Below are positions 47,238-56,189 of a stretch of DNA of 64,000 bases, one piece after another. Position numbers and translations under genes: made by a program. This DNA comes from Singulisphaera sp. GP187. GTDB lineage: Bacteria > Planctomycetota > Planctomycetia > Isosphaerales > Isosphaeraceae. The stretch lies in assembly GCF_900129635.1 (NCBI RefSeq), contig NZ_FSRB01000002.1:2384727-2448726 (forward strand), given 5' to 3'. The notes below the pieces were generated by a model. It saw only the letters and a list, made by a program, of their open reading frames with translations, made no database searches and was not told the origin of the DNA. Every line of letters begins with the position of its first letter. Positions within the stretch are counted from its first letter, which is position 1.

Positions 47238-48053
47238 ATGCGGAGAATCGACACGATTCTTTCCTTGAGTCTCGGGCTCGGGATCACCGGAGGGGCCATC
47301 GCTCAGGACGATGCTCTCCCGTTGCTCCCGCCGTCCCCCGCGCCGTCGCAAGCGACCGCGACCGCGAGCAGCGAGTTGTCGCCCGTGGTCGAGTCGATGC
47401 CCGCCTCCGGATCTGCCGGTCGTTCCGTACTTGCAATTCCGGGATTGAACAAACCGACCGCTCCACGGCGATCGAGTACGCCCACGCCGGCATCGGCGGG
47501 CCCGGCGACCGCGAGTGACTTCCCCCCCTTGGTCGGTCCTTCGGAGATGCCGGAGATCCGTCGCAGTGCGAGTCCGGTTGCGCGTCCCACCCCCGACGAC
47601 CGCGGTCGTTCGTTGGTGCTCGAATCGGTTCCCGAAGGGGAAGCGGCGGATCTTCCGTCGCGATCCACGACCCCATTGCCGCGCCGCGCGGCGTCGAAAC
47701 CGGTTGCGCCGACCTCGACGCCCGCCCCAAGGCGTGCTCCCGGCTTGTTTGGGCGGATGTTTCCGACTCCGTTCGCGCCTCCTGCCGGTGCTTCACGAGC
47801 CGGCGCCAGTGATTCGATCAAGGTCGAACCCAGAACGGACCCCGCGTCGGACGCCGCGTTAAAGCGGAGGATCGAGCACCAGATCCGTCAGACCTTTGGA
47901 GATCGACTACGAGACGTGGAAGTTCGTGTTGTCGGCCGCGAGGTGACCGTCCGAGGACGAGCCACTCGTTTCTGGCAGCGCCGCGGTTTGCAACGCTCGG
48001 TCGAATCGATCCCTTCGTTGTCCGGTCTGCGTTCGACGGTCGAAGTCGACTGA
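47238..48053 (+). CDS. secreted proline/serine-rich protein with C-terminal BON-like domain
   Basis: A 271-residue protein. The ATG follows a TTG one codon earlier. The N-terminus is a signal peptide (MRRIDTILSLSLGLGITGGA, cleavage near AIAQDD). About 170 low-complexity residues rich in Pro, Ser, Ala and Arg follow. The C-terminal 70 residues (LKRRIEHQIRQTFGDRLRDV, then EVRVVGREVTVRGRATRFWQ) match the BON fold, a small lipid-binding or attachment domain of envelope proteins. It probably lies in the periplasm. A bidirectional hairpin follows. Confidence 0.8.
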   Translation: MRRIDTILSLSLGLGITGGAIAQDDALPLLPPSPAPSQATATASSELSPVVESMPASGSAGRSVLAIPGLNKPTAPRRSSTPTPASAGPATASDFPPLVGPSEMPEIRRSASPVARPTPDDRGRSLVLESVPEGEAADLPSRSTTPLPRRAASKPVAPTSTPAPRRAPGLFGRMFPTPFAPPAGASRAGASDSIKVEPRTDPASDAALKRRIEHQIRQTFGDRLRDVEVRVVGREVTVRGRATRFWQRRGLQRSVESIPSLSGLRSTVEVD

Positions 48054-48148
48054 GGAACGAGGGGCTGGTTCAGGCTCCGCTCAGCGGATCGAGCGCGACC
48101 AACTCCTTCGATCGTGCGAAGAGTTGAATCCGAGGGTAATCAAGGCAT

Positions 48149-48190
48149 GCGGGCAATTTGCAATCTCTCGTGAGGTTGCAATTTGCCCGC
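48149..48190. terminator. 15-bp hairpin between convergent genes
   Basis: GCGGGCAATTTGCAA (48149) pairs with TTGCAATTTGCCCGC (48176) with one central mismatch and a 12-base loop; outer AAGG/CCTT extend it. It sits between the BON-like gene and the convergent lipoprotein, and is a good bidirectional terminator candidate. Confidence 0.65.
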
Positions 48191-48248
48191 CTTGCGTTAG
48201 CCGATCCTGGAGCGGCTACGAACGAAAGGACTCTCCCCGACTCCGCGG

Positions 48249-48578
48249 TTAGTAACGCAACTCGGGGGGTGTGCCGACGACGATCTGTTTGATTTCACCG
48301 ATGATGCCTGCGGGGACCCCGATGACGGTCGCCGCGGCGGCTTTGACGACTCGGTTGCTTCCCGAGTTGTCGTAATATTCACGCGGCTTGATAAACAAGG
48401 GGTGCCGGTCGACCCAAGTCATCTCGCGCGCCGGCTGCGTCTGAACCACGCTCGTGCCGGCCTCGGACGGCGGCAAGAGTGTTGGCTCCGCCGACGCCAG
48501 GCGCCGGCCAGAGGTCCCCGACTGGCAGCCTGTCCCCAGCACAATCAGTGACACTGCGAACCAACGATGACCACGCAT
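48249..48578 (-). CDS. small lipoprotein
   Basis: A 109-residue protein with a lipoprotein signal (RWFAVSLIVLGTGCQSGTSG; lipid Cys18). The mature part has a Pro/Ser-rich stretch and then the conserved-looking WVDRHPLFIKPREYYDNSG and AAAATVIGVPAGIIGEIKQI, a short hydrophobic helix. I do not recognise the family. It lies 95 bases after the CAP-domain gene on the same strand. Confidence 0.75.
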   Translation of the reverse strand: MRGHRWFAVSLIVLGTGCQSGTSGRRLASAEPTLLPPSEAGTSVVQTQPAREMTWVDRHPLFIKPREYYDNSGSNRVVKAAAATVIGVPAGIIGEIKQIVVGTPPELRY

Positions 48579-48673
48579 GAGATCCCAAACCTTTCGGGCC
48601 GTTGTCCCGCTTCAAGGGGTTGCTCGCCCTGGTCAACGCAATGAGATTCCGATGAACCGCCCACGAGGCGGCC

Positions 48674-49207
48674 TCAGGGGCGGATTGGATCTCCGAAGGT
48701 GACGCACCAATACGCGGTGTCACCTTCTCCGTTTGCAAAGGAAGCGCCGACCTGGGTATAAGGGCCGAGAATATTCCTTCGATGTCCGGGACTGTTCATC
48801 CAACCTGTCATTAAGGTTTCAAGGCTGAACGCTCCGGCGGCAATATTCTCGGCGGCGCGGCGATACGAATAACCTTCGTCCTTCATTCGTTGAAACGGCG
48901 AAGTGCGATCGCTCCCCGTGTGGCTCATCTTTCGCCGGGCGGCCATGTCGGCGGCGTGCCGGCGCGCGGCGGCTTCGAGTCGAGGATCAGGCGTGAGCGC
49001 CGGAAGTCCCCGCTGGGCGCGCTCGCGGTTATGAGCATCGATCAGGCCGGCGAGGGTGTCGCCAGAGCTTGCCGGATTGACACGATCGCGCGGGACCGCA
49101 GCCCGAGGGGTACGGGTTGTCCCCACAAGACAGCCAGGAAGCATCGCCATCATCGCGGCCAACACGCTGAACTTCCTCCGGAGGGTCACGGTAACGGGGC
49201 ACAGCAT
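48674..49207 (-). CDS. CAP/SCP-domain lipoprotein
   Basis: A 177-residue extracytoplasmic protein starting at MLCPVTVTLRRKFSVLAAMM, with a lipobox ending at MLPGC. The CAP domain carries AGLIDAHNRERAQRGLPAL, AARRHAADMAARRKMSHTGSD, YRRAAENIAAG, and the C-terminal MTGWMNSPGHRRNILGP. The four conserved cavity residues (His, Glu, Glu, His) are in place. Bacterial CAP proteins are thought to act on the envelope or bind lipids or metals. The frame extends 20 codons upstream without a signal. Confidence 0.9.
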   Translation of the reverse strand: MLCPVTVTLRRKFSVLAAMMAMLPGCLVGTTRTPRAAVPRDRVNPASSGDTLAGLIDAHNRERAQRGLPALTPDPRLEAAARRHAADMAARRKMSHTGSDRTSPFQRMKDEGYSYRRAAENIAAGAFSLETLMTGWMNSPGHRRNILGPYTQVGASFANGEGDTAYWCVTFGDPIRP

Positions 49208-49363
49208 GAACGAATCTTCGACCTCTTCGTCCCCGTGGAACGAGCGATTCCAGGCGGCTTCGGACAAACCCGTATCGATTCAACTGGTCGTGCCGCCCGC
49301 GATGCCCGATAATGCTGGTTTCCCTTGGGATGTCAGCGCGATCAACGGGAGTTAGCCCGAGGA

Positions 49364-50212
49364 ATGAACTCCGAGTACCCGACGCGTCATTACGTCGCGT
49401 TCGACCTGGAAACCACGGGGCTGGTGGCGGAAACCGACCGGGTGGTCGAAATTGGCGCGGTCCGGTTCGATGCTTCCGGTCGCGAGCTCGGGCGTTTCGA
49501 ACGCCTCGTCCACCCCGAGCGTCCGATGTCGCCCGCCGCGCAGGCGATCCACGGCATCTCCGACGCTGACCTGGCGGACGCCCAGCCCGCTCGGGACGTC
49601 CTGCCCCAGTTTCTCCAATACCTGGGCGACCCTCGGGCCACCACCCTCCTGGCGCACAACGCCGCGTTCGACGCCGGTTTTCTCGGTCGCGAACTTGCCC
49701 TGATCGGTCGAGACGCGACCGGGTATGCCGTTGTCGACACACTCGCGTTGGCGAGGAGAAAGTTCCCCGAGGCACGCGACCATCGCCTCGACACCCTGGC
49801 ACGGTTGTACGGCCTCGACCCCGACGGACCGCACCGCGCCTTGGCCGATAGCCTGCGGGTCAAGGGACTCTGGCTTGCCTTGGATGGCGCGTCCATGCCC
49901 GACGACTTACTCGTCTCCTATCCAATTATCGACGCCCGAGGCGGGATGCCCGCCCCGAATGGTTGGGACTTACTCAACGAGGCGATCGCTCAAGGTTTGC
50001 CCATTCGGATGGAATACGCGGGAGGCTCGCGCGGACCTGCCCCGCGCGAGGTCACGCCGCGTGGATTCGCTCATCGGGGCGGCGTTGCCTACCTGGTCGC
50101 ATTCTGCCATATCGATACGTACGAGAAGTCGTTTCGGCTCGATCGGGTGACGCGCTATCAGGTCGTAGCACCGGGCGAGACGACAACAGCCTCCACGCCT
50201 TCGGAGTCGTAA
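49364..50212 (+). CDS. DnaQ-type 3'-5' exonuclease fused to a WYL domain
   Basis: A 282-residue protein. The N-terminal 175 residues are a DEDDh exonuclease: VAFDLETTGL (Asp14, Glu16), HGISDADL, LLAHNAAFDAGFL and DHRLDTLARLYGL...HRALADS. The next 80 residues (WDLLNEAIAQGLPIRMEYAG, then FDHRG-like region and LVAFCHIDTYEKSFRLDRVT) match the WYL ligand-binding domain of nucleic-acid-responsive regulators. The fusion suggests nuclease activity controlled by a nucleotide or DNA end; this is inference. The start ATG has GAGGA very close to it. It is followed by mfnB two bases after the stop. Confidence 0.88.
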   Translation: MNSEYPTRHYVAFDLETTGLVAETDRVVEIGAVRFDASGRELGRFERLVHPERPMSPAAQAIHGISDADLADAQPARDVLPQFLQYLGDPRATTLLAHNAAFDAGFLGRELALIGRDATGYAVVDTLALARRKFPEARDHRLDTLARLYGLDPDGPHRALADSLRVKGLWLALDGASMPDDLLVSYPIIDARGGMPAPNGWDLLNEAIAQGLPIRMEYAGGSRGPAPREVTPRGFAHRGGVAYLVAFCHIDTYEKSFRLDRVTRYQVVAPGETTTASTPSES

Positions 50213-50214
50213 GC

Positions 50215-50901
50215 GTGCCGCGGCTGCTAGTCAGCGTACGATCGGTCGAAGAGGCGATGGCTGCGCTTGCCGGGGGAGCGTCGATCATCGACATCAAGGA
50301 ACCGGATCGAGGTCCGTTGGGACGGGCCGACACCGCGGTCTGGCAGGCCATCCGTGAGGCGCTGCCGGTCGGCGTTTGCCTCAGCGTAGCGCTCGGGGAA
50401 CTCCCGGAGTGGACCCACCAGCCGGACCCTGCGCCAACCGGTTTTGCAGGCATTTCCTATCGGAAGCTCGGTTTGGCGGAAGTCGGGGCCGACTGGAAAA
50501 CCGATTGGGCGAACCTGCGCAAGCGTTGGCGTGAGGGGCCGGCCTGGGTCGCCGTGGTCTATTCCGACTGGCGACTGGCCAAGGCGCCGCGGCCTGACGA
50601 CGTGCTCGAAGCAGCGATCGCCGTTGCGGATTGCACGGGAGTGTTGATCGACACCTGGGACAAATCAAGTCGGAGCACGGTCGACCATTCCTGGCTCCCC
50701 TGGTTCGCCCGGGCGCATCAAGCGGGATTGACGATCGCGCTGGCCGGCGGCCTGAACGAATCGCGGATCGAACGGCTCGCGTCCTTGGCTCCGGATTGGA
50801 TCGCCGTCCGGGGGGCCGCCTGTTGCGACGGAGACCGACGGAGTGCCATCGATCCCGCCCGCGTTGCCCGCCTGGCCCACCTGCTTGAGAATTTGAGATA
50901 A
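50215..50901 (+). CDS. mfnB: (5-formylfuran-3-yl)methyl phosphate synthase MfnB
   Basis: A 228-residue TIM-barrel enzyme of the DUF556 family that makes the furan ring of methanofuran from glyceraldehyde-3-phosphate. The Schiff-base lysine of the family is Lys28 in SIIDIKEPDRGPLG; Lys84 (YRKLGL) and Lys150 (LIDTWDKSSRS) match the other conserved lysines. Planctomycetes use methanofuran/tetrahydromethanopterin-linked one-carbon transfer, which fits. GTG start with GGAG nine bases upstream. No other C1 genes are in the window. Confidence 0.92.
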   Translation: MPRLLVSVRSVEEAMAALAGGASIIDIKEPDRGPLGRADTAVWQAIREALPVGVCLSVALGELPEWTHQPDPAPTGFAGISYRKLGLAEVGADWKTDWANLRKRWREGPAWVAVVYSDWRLAKAPRPDDVLEAAIAVADCTGVLIDTWDKSSRSTVDHSWLPWFARAHQAGLTIALAGGLNESRIERLASLAPDWIAVRGAACCDGDRRSAIDPARVARLAHLLENLR

Positions 50902-50903
50902 AT

Positions 50904-52436
50904 TCAAGTCATCGAATGTTCCGTGTCAAACTTGACGCCCTGAGCGAGCGGCAGATCGGAACCGCGGTTGACAGTGCAGGTCTGTCTTCTCATGTAGGTC
51001 TTCCAGGCGTCGGACCCTGCCTCGCGGCCACCACCGGTCGCCTTCTCGCCTCCGAATGCCCCACCGATCTCGGCGCCTGAGGTGCCGATGTTGACGTTGG
51101 CGATGCCGCAGTCGGATCCTTCGACCGAGAGAAATTGTTCCGACTCGCGCAGGTCATTGGTGAAAATGGCCGAAGTCAATCCCTGCGCCACGCTGTTCTG
51201 AATACTGATCGCTTCGTCGAGCGTCGAATAGCTCAACACATAAAGAATCGGCGCAAACGTTTCTTCGCCGACGATCGGCATTCCCGGCTCGGCACGAACC
51301 AAGGCTGGCTCCACGAAGAATCCTGGCCGTGGCAGTCGCTTGCCACCGTACAGGACCGTTCCACCCTGCGCCACGGCCGACTCGAGGGCTTGCCGCATCG
51401 TTTCGACCGCCCGCTCGTTGATCAGCGGACCCATCAAGACGCCATCATCCCAGGGATTGCCGATCCGAAGGCTGGCGAAGGAACGTTTGAGTCGTTCGAT
51501 CACCGTCTCGATCAAGGACTCGTGGACGATCAGCCTGCGGACGGTCGTGCAACGTTGTCCGGCCGTTCCGACCGCGGCGAAGAGGGTGCCCCGCAGCGCG
51601 AGCTCCAGGTCGGCACTGGGAGTCACGATGATGGCGTTGTTGCCTCCCAACTCGAGGAGCGATCGCCCCATCCGTCGCGCGACAACCTCCGCAACGCGTG
51701 CCCCCATGCGACAACTTCCCGTCGCGGAAATCAAGGGAAGCCTCGGGTCCTGGATCAAGCTTTCCCCGACGTCGTTCGCTCCGCCGACGGCCAGGCTAAA
51801 TACCCCTGCGCAGTCGTTCGCATCCGCCACCTCGTTGACGATCTTCTGCACGGCGATGGCCGTTAAGGGCGTCTCGGGCGACGGCTTCCAGATCATCGAA
51901 TCACCGCAGACCGCCGCCAAGGCCGCGTTCCACGCCCAGACCGCCACCGGGAAGTTGAACGCGGTGATGATCCCGACCGGGCCGAGTGGATGCCACTGCT
52001 CCATCATTCGATGCAAGGGACGCTCGCTGGCGATCGTCAATCCGTGAAGCTGTCGTGACAGCCCCACGGCGAAATCGCACATATCGATCATCTCTTGAAC
52101 TTCGCCTTCGCCTTCCGACCGAATCTTTCCCGTCTCGAGGGTGACCAGCAGCCCAAGGTCCCGCTTTCGCTCGCGCAGAGCCACGCCGAGCTGACGGACC
52201 ACCTCACCTCGCTTCGGCGCGGGGACTTGCCGCCACTTCACGAACGCTTCGCACGACCGTTCCACGATCCGCTGGTAGTCGTCGACCGAGGCCATGACCA
52301 CCTCCGCCAGCGATTCACCCGTGGCCGGATTGACCGAACGGATGACTTCGCCCCCCGGTCGCTCGATCCAACCTGCGTCGCAAGCACCACTGTTGACCGA
52401 CGCGAGCCCCAGTCTTTCCAGCAGGTCGTCAAACAT
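50904..52436 (-). CDS. ALDH7-type aldehyde dehydrogenase (alpha-aminoadipic semialdehyde dehydrogenase-like)
   Basis: A 510-residue enzyme. The N-terminal addition, PLGPVGIITAFNFPVAVWAWN, the general-base glutamate in LLELGGNNAIIV, the nucleophile cysteine in VGTAGQRCTTVRR and the C-terminal GSDAWKTYMRRQT, then LPLAQGVKF, match the ALDH7/AmaB group. These act on L-2-aminoadipate semialdehyde or similar in lysine breakdown. The start is the ATG giving MFDDLLERLGLASVNSG. Convergent with mfnB, with only two bases between stops, so transcripts overlap. Confidence 0.92.
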   Translation of the reverse strand: MFDDLLERLGLASVNSGACDAGWIERPGGEVIRSVNPATGESLAEVVMASVDDYQRIVERSCEAFVKWRQVPAPKRGEVVRQLGVALRERKRDLGLLVTLETGKIRSEGEGEVQEMIDMCDFAVGLSRQLHGLTIASERPLHRMMEQWHPLGPVGIITAFNFPVAVWAWNAALAAVCGDSMIWKPSPETPLTAIAVQKIVNEVADANDCAGVFSLAVGGANDVGESLIQDPRLPLISATGSCRMGARVAEVVARRMGRSLLELGGNNAIIVTPSADLELALRGTLFAAVGTAGQRCTTVRRLIVHESLIETVIERLKRSFASLRIGNPWDDGVLMGPLINERAVETMRQALESAVAQGGTVLYGGKRLPRPGFFVEPALVRAEPGMPIVGEETFAPILYVLSYSTLDEAISIQNSVAQGLTSAIFTNDLRESEQFLSVEGSDCGIANVNIGTSGAEIGGAFGGEKATGGGREAGSDAWKTYMRRQTCTVNRGSDLPLAQGVKFDTEHSMT

Positions 52437-52693
52437 CGTGACTTCTTCTCCGACAGCGAATCCGACGGTCTTCGTTCCCGCTCGTGGCCCGAACAATTAT
52501 TAGGATCATAGTGTCGAGGGGAAGGGGCGAACGGAGCGAACCGCTTCCGGATGGGCGCATAACTCGCTGGACAAGCCGGGCGCGTACGGTCGGTCATACG
52601 GCGGCAGTGATCGACCCACGTCCCGAAGGCCGAGAGCCCGATTCGGTTGAGCGCTCGGTAACACCTCGCCGAACTCATTAATGAAGTCGTAAT

Positions 52694-52709
52694 GTCCGCG
52701 ATTGCGGAC
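52694..52709. repeat. short perfect hairpin
   Basis: GTCCGC and GCGGAC flank a 4-base centre. It lies 18 bases from the neighbouring terminator hairpin and shares its GTCCG/CGGAC core, so it may be a degenerate copy. Confidence 0.4.
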
Positions 52710-52726
52710 CATCCGTCATGGCTCAT

Positions 52727-52751
52727 GAAAAGGGTCCGAAAGAGCGGACCC
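52727..52751 (-). terminator. Rho-independent terminator for the methyltransferase gene
   Basis: On the minus strand GGGTCCG pairs with CGGACCC around a 6-base loop and is followed directly by TTTT. It lies 75 bases after the methyltransferase stop. Confidence 0.65.
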
Positions 52752-52825
52752 TACGCGAATCGTGGGACCCGTGATTCAGCCCACCTCGACGGAGTGGGCG
52801 GAATTTCCTGGATTCTTGTGCTTGC

Positions 52826-53821
52826 TCAGCGGTGTGGGGCGTTGGAGCCTTGGAACCAGTCTTCTGAAGGGAGTTCCGAAGGGGCGTCCCACTTGATTGC
52901 TTCGAAGACCGTACTGTTATTGCCGAAGATTCCATTCCAAGGGCGTTTCACGCGGTACATATTCGTTCGAAACCCAATCCGACGCAACCGGCTCAGCATT
53001 TCGATCGAGAAAAACGAGTAAACGAGGCATCCTTCGTCGAGCCGAAGGGGATCGTGATGATAGACCGGAGGCTTGAGCATCTGGATCGAGCCCTTGTCGT
53101 CGACCACTGCACGCACTTCGTCGAGATACTGGGCCTGATCGAAGGGGACGGTGAAGATATGGCGGCCCCCTGGCTTGAGAATCCGGAAAATCTCGCGATG
53201 AGCCCGATAGGGGTCGGGGAGGTGCTCGAACACATCGGCCGTAAGGACCAGGTCGATACTCTTGTCAGGAAGAGAAAGATTCATCAGGTCTTGATGCTGG
53301 ACATTGTTGAAACATTGCCCGCTCGTGTACTCGTCTCCGAAATATTCGCTGCAAATGTAGTTTTTCATCGGTGCAAGCGTTCGATGGACCGCCGAATGGG
53401 CGTCGGTGTTGTACACCTTGAGATTTGTCAGCTTGGCCACATCCGCGAGTGAGCGAAGTCTGATTCCCAATGCGTCGCTTAACGACTTGCAGACCACATA
53501 GGCCTGGGCGCGGTATCGGTTCATGGCCGTGCACTTGCGGCAGTAACCGGACTCCCTGAGATTCTCCGAATGAATCTTCCAGTGGGTGAACGCGCCACAA
53601 ACAAGGCAGGTGCCAAACCCACCGAACCCCGTCTTCACCATCAGTTTCTCAAGGCGAGTCAGCGGATCATAGTAGAGCGGGTAGACACGGCACCCATGGA
53701 GTTGGTCCGAGAATCTGGAACGAGGCTGGATTCCGGGCATCACGTAAGGATCGAGCACGCTCCGAGAGGGTTGGGGCTCAAGCCGTCGAATCGATTTGTT
53801 CAGTTCGCCAAGGCGTGACAT
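52826..53821 (-). CDS. SAM-dependent methyltransferase with N-terminal zinc finger
   Basis: A 331-residue class I methyltransferase (Methyltransf_11-like). The N-terminal third has a CLVCGAFTHWKIHS...CRKC four-cysteine metal site, seen in glycan-cluster methyltransferases. The catalytic part carries SIDLVLTADVFEHLPDPYRA and IFRILKPGGRHIFTVPF. A C-terminal segment of about 110 residues follows (YSFFSIEMLSRLRRIGF). The substrate is unknown; proteins of this type often modify sugars or natural products. GGAGGGG lies just before the ATG. It stands alone on the minus strand. Confidence 0.85.
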   Translation of the reverse strand: MSRLGELNKSIRRLEPQPSRSVLDPYVMPGIQPRSRFSDQLHGCRVYPLYYDPLTRLEKLMVKTGFGGFGTCLVCGAFTHWKIHSENLRESGYCRKCTAMNRYRAQAYVVCKSLSDALGIRLRSLADVAKLTNLKVYNTDAHSAVHRTLAPMKNYICSEYFGDEYTSGQCFNNVQHQDLMNLSLPDKSIDLVLTADVFEHLPDPYRAHREIFRILKPGGRHIFTVPFDQAQYLDEVRAVVDDKGSIQMLKPPVYHHDPLRLDEGCLVYSFFSIEMLSRLRRIGFRTNMYRVKRPWNGIFGNNSTVFEAIKWDAPSELPSEDWFQGSNAPHR

Positions 53822-54032
53822 TTCCCCTCCCTGTTTTGCGTAATTTCACTCAAGCTCGGATTAACGACCGAGCGTCGTGAACCAAGGCGCGGAGTATGGT
53901 TTGAGAATGAAAACCCGTCAAGACGATCCCGTCGGGTCCGAACATGGCGTCCTGCCTGGCTTTCGGCTACGACTCAACCTCGCAAGTTCAGCCCCCGGCC
54001 GAGGAATCCCAAGGCGGGGTTTCGCCACAACT

Positions 54033-55874
54033 TCACTCGCCCCCGAGCGCGACTTCTGCCCAGGCGGCGACTCGCCTGCCATTGCGATCGATCCCGGTGG
54101 CTTTGACGATCAGCGGTCCACTGCTCTTGGAGACCCCCTCCAGGCGAATCGGCCGTGACTGGAGTGTCCCTCGACCTGGTAGGACCGATGTGCCGAATGC
54201 GGTGACGAGCGCATTGGTTTCGATCTTGCCACGCCGAAACGCCGGACCGTGGGGGCTGGCTGCCGGAACGAGCGGCTCCCACGCCAGGGCTGAGAGTGTG
54301 GCCGTTGTACCGTCGCGCTCGCGGATCTCGGCCCTTAGATAGAGCTCGCCCCCCGACCTGGATTCAACGCCCGCGCGCAACTCGAGGTTTGCGAGATCCG
54401 CGGGCAGAGGGACGGCTGTGACTTGCAAATCGGCCTCCGCGGGGCCGGAAATCTCGACATCAATCGCGCCGAGTGGTGAAGCGTCAACGACCACGAAGTG
54501 GCTGCTCGTGCCGGCGGCGGACCAGTTCTCGGTCCCTCCATCGGGGATGACCCGGGTCGTTCGGGGACCCGCCAGTTCCCAGCCGTCGACCGAGGCGCGA
54601 ACGTCGAGAGTTCGGAACCCGTTGGCCGGCGCAGCTTTGTCCATTCCACTGAAGTAAAGCGCGAGCGACCACTGACGGTAGAGGTCCGCGAACCGGGCTC
54701 CGGTCACGGCTTCGAGGTTCTCGGTCCCGTGCCGCGGCGATCGGATCAGCGCGGGGAGGAGCGTCGGTCCATAGCGGTCTGCGCACCAACGGAGGAACAA
54801 GTAGGTGCTCCCCCGATTTCCATGACTTCGGAAGAGGTCGGCCGTGTAGTAGTCCTCGACCACGAGCCGATACCGTTCCGGATTCGAGAGGAAAGCGCTG
54901 ATGCGATAGTCGAGGTTCGACTTGGAGAACCCGTGCAAATCTTCACAGAGGTGAGCCAGGGCCTCGTCGAGCCAGCCGTCCTCGTCGGTCCCCAGTCGCT
55001 CGCCTAACGGTCCCGTGAACGTCTTTGCGCTATAGGTGACCGCATGGGTGTATTCATGTGCCACGATGGTTCGTAGGTACGGGCCGGCCTGGAGCGTCGC
55101 GTTCAAATACATCATGTCGCAGTGATTACTGAACGGAGCGGCAAACCCCGGGTCGAGATCGGCGCCTCGTACGAAGCCATCGACGGTATGCCGCCCCCCC
55201 GCCAGCCGTGCTAACCAACTCGACATCAGGACGGTGAATCGGCCATCGCCGTCGGCATCGCGTGCCAGACCGATCGTTCGCGCAGCGGTCGGAAAGACTT
55301 GTTGGTCGAATGTCGCCACCAGTTCGCGGAGGACTGGCTCGCTCACCCTCGCTCCATCCAACGAATCGACATAGACCTGGATCCGTTCTCCAACCGCCCG
55401 CAATTGACCTTTGATCTCGAGATAATTGCTGGCGCTGGCGACATCGCCGTCGCGGGCAAGGACGTAAAACTTCCGCTCGTGGGGAGGCATGGTGTCGACC
55501 GGCGCCGCGACGGCGGGGAGGATCGGCGCCACCAAGTTCGGCTTGCCGCGCTTGTCGGCGGGGGCCAAGAGCGGAGGACGAGAATCGGCGCTCCCTCGCG
55601 CTGTCAGGCGAATCGGATAGGGACCCGCTGAACCTGATAACGCCGAGACGACGACGAGCGTCCTTGATCCCGGCTGCGGAGCCTTGACCTGGAATTGCGC
55701 CCGTCCCTCATGGACCTTGATCGCGAGGGGTCGTCCCACTCCCCAGGTTGAGGAAGGCACGGTCGCCCGCGCCGGTTTCAAGTCCTGAGACCCCGCTTGG
55801 AGGGTCGCCACCGCGATGAATCCCAGGGCCAGCCAGGGGCACAGCCATTGATGGCGGGCAGAGGCTCCCTTCAT
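54033..55874 (-). CDS. secreted zinc metalloprotease, HExxH type (M30-like)
   Basis: Starting at the ATG with a signal sequence (MKGASARHQWLCPWLALGFI; cleavage near TLQAGSQ) gives 613 residues. The active site is VAHEYTHAVTYSAK near residue 272, followed by DEDGWLDEALAHLCEDL, whose Glu could be the third zinc ligand, as in hyicolysin-type M30 peptidases. The N-terminal 200 residues are a beta-rich domain with a PPC-like character. The C-terminal 250 residues form one or two more beta domains. The frame extends 80 codons upstream without signal-like features. Confidence 0.82.
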   Translation of the reverse strand: MKGASARHQWLCPWLALGFIAVATLQAGSQDLKPARATVPSSTWGVGRPLAIKVHEGRAQFQVKAPQPGSRTLVVVSALSGSAGPYPIRLTARGSADSRPPLLAPADKRGKPNLVAPILPAVAAPVDTMPPHERKFYVLARDGDVASASNYLEIKGQLRAVGERIQVYVDSLDGARVSEPVLRELVATFDQQVFPTAARTIGLARDADGDGRFTVLMSSWLARLAGGRHTVDGFVRGADLDPGFAAPFSNHCDMMYLNATLQAGPYLRTIVAHEYTHAVTYSAKTFTGPLGERLGTDEDGWLDEALAHLCEDLHGFSKSNLDYRISAFLSNPERYRLVVEDYYTADLFRSHGNRGSTYLFLRWCADRYGPTLLPALIRSPRHGTENLEAVTGARFADLYRQWSLALYFSGMDKAAPANGFRTLDVRASVDGWELAGPRTTRVIPDGGTENWSAAGTSSHFVVVDASPLGAIDVEISGPAEADLQVTAVPLPADLANLELRAGVESRSGGELYLRAEIRERDGTTATLSALAWEPLVPAASPHGPAFRRGKIETNALVTAFGTSVLPGRGTLQSRPIRLEGVSKSSGPLIVKATGIDRNGRRVAAWAEVALGGE

Positions 55875-56189
55875 TCCGGCGCACCCGTTCTGAGGCCTGG
55901 CCACGAGTGAAATCCCACCACGAGATCGCACCGAAGACTCGCGACAGACTTTCGATCGGCCCATCTCGTGGGTCCGCTTGAGCCGATTGAATGGGTTACG
56001 CGGATTGCTTGGCTCTTGACTCTTTCTTCGAGAAATTACGACGGATTTCGCTTGAAATTTGGTCGGACCGACGAGTTCGATCTCCTTGCCGTCGGCTTTG
56101 CCATGCCAGTACAATGAGCATGGAACCCTGGAGGATCGGCCTCCGATCCTATGACCTCCACGTCCCCTTCTCAGTTTAAACCTAATTGC
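55875..56189. other. 315-bp divergent region between a metalloprotease and a cytochrome c gene
   Basis: Must hold both promoters. The section at 56020-56080 is AT-rich, but I could not assign a hexamer pair. The upstream frame of the metalloprotease crosses this region without protein-like content. Confidence 0.4.

Larger units (their letters stand above)
52437..52825. other. 389-bp region upstream of the ALDH7 gene and downstream of the methyltransferase
   Basis: Contains two short hairpins (52694 and 52727). The part next to the ALDH7 start probably holds its promoter; I could not assign it. No coding frame is convincing. Confidence 0.4.
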
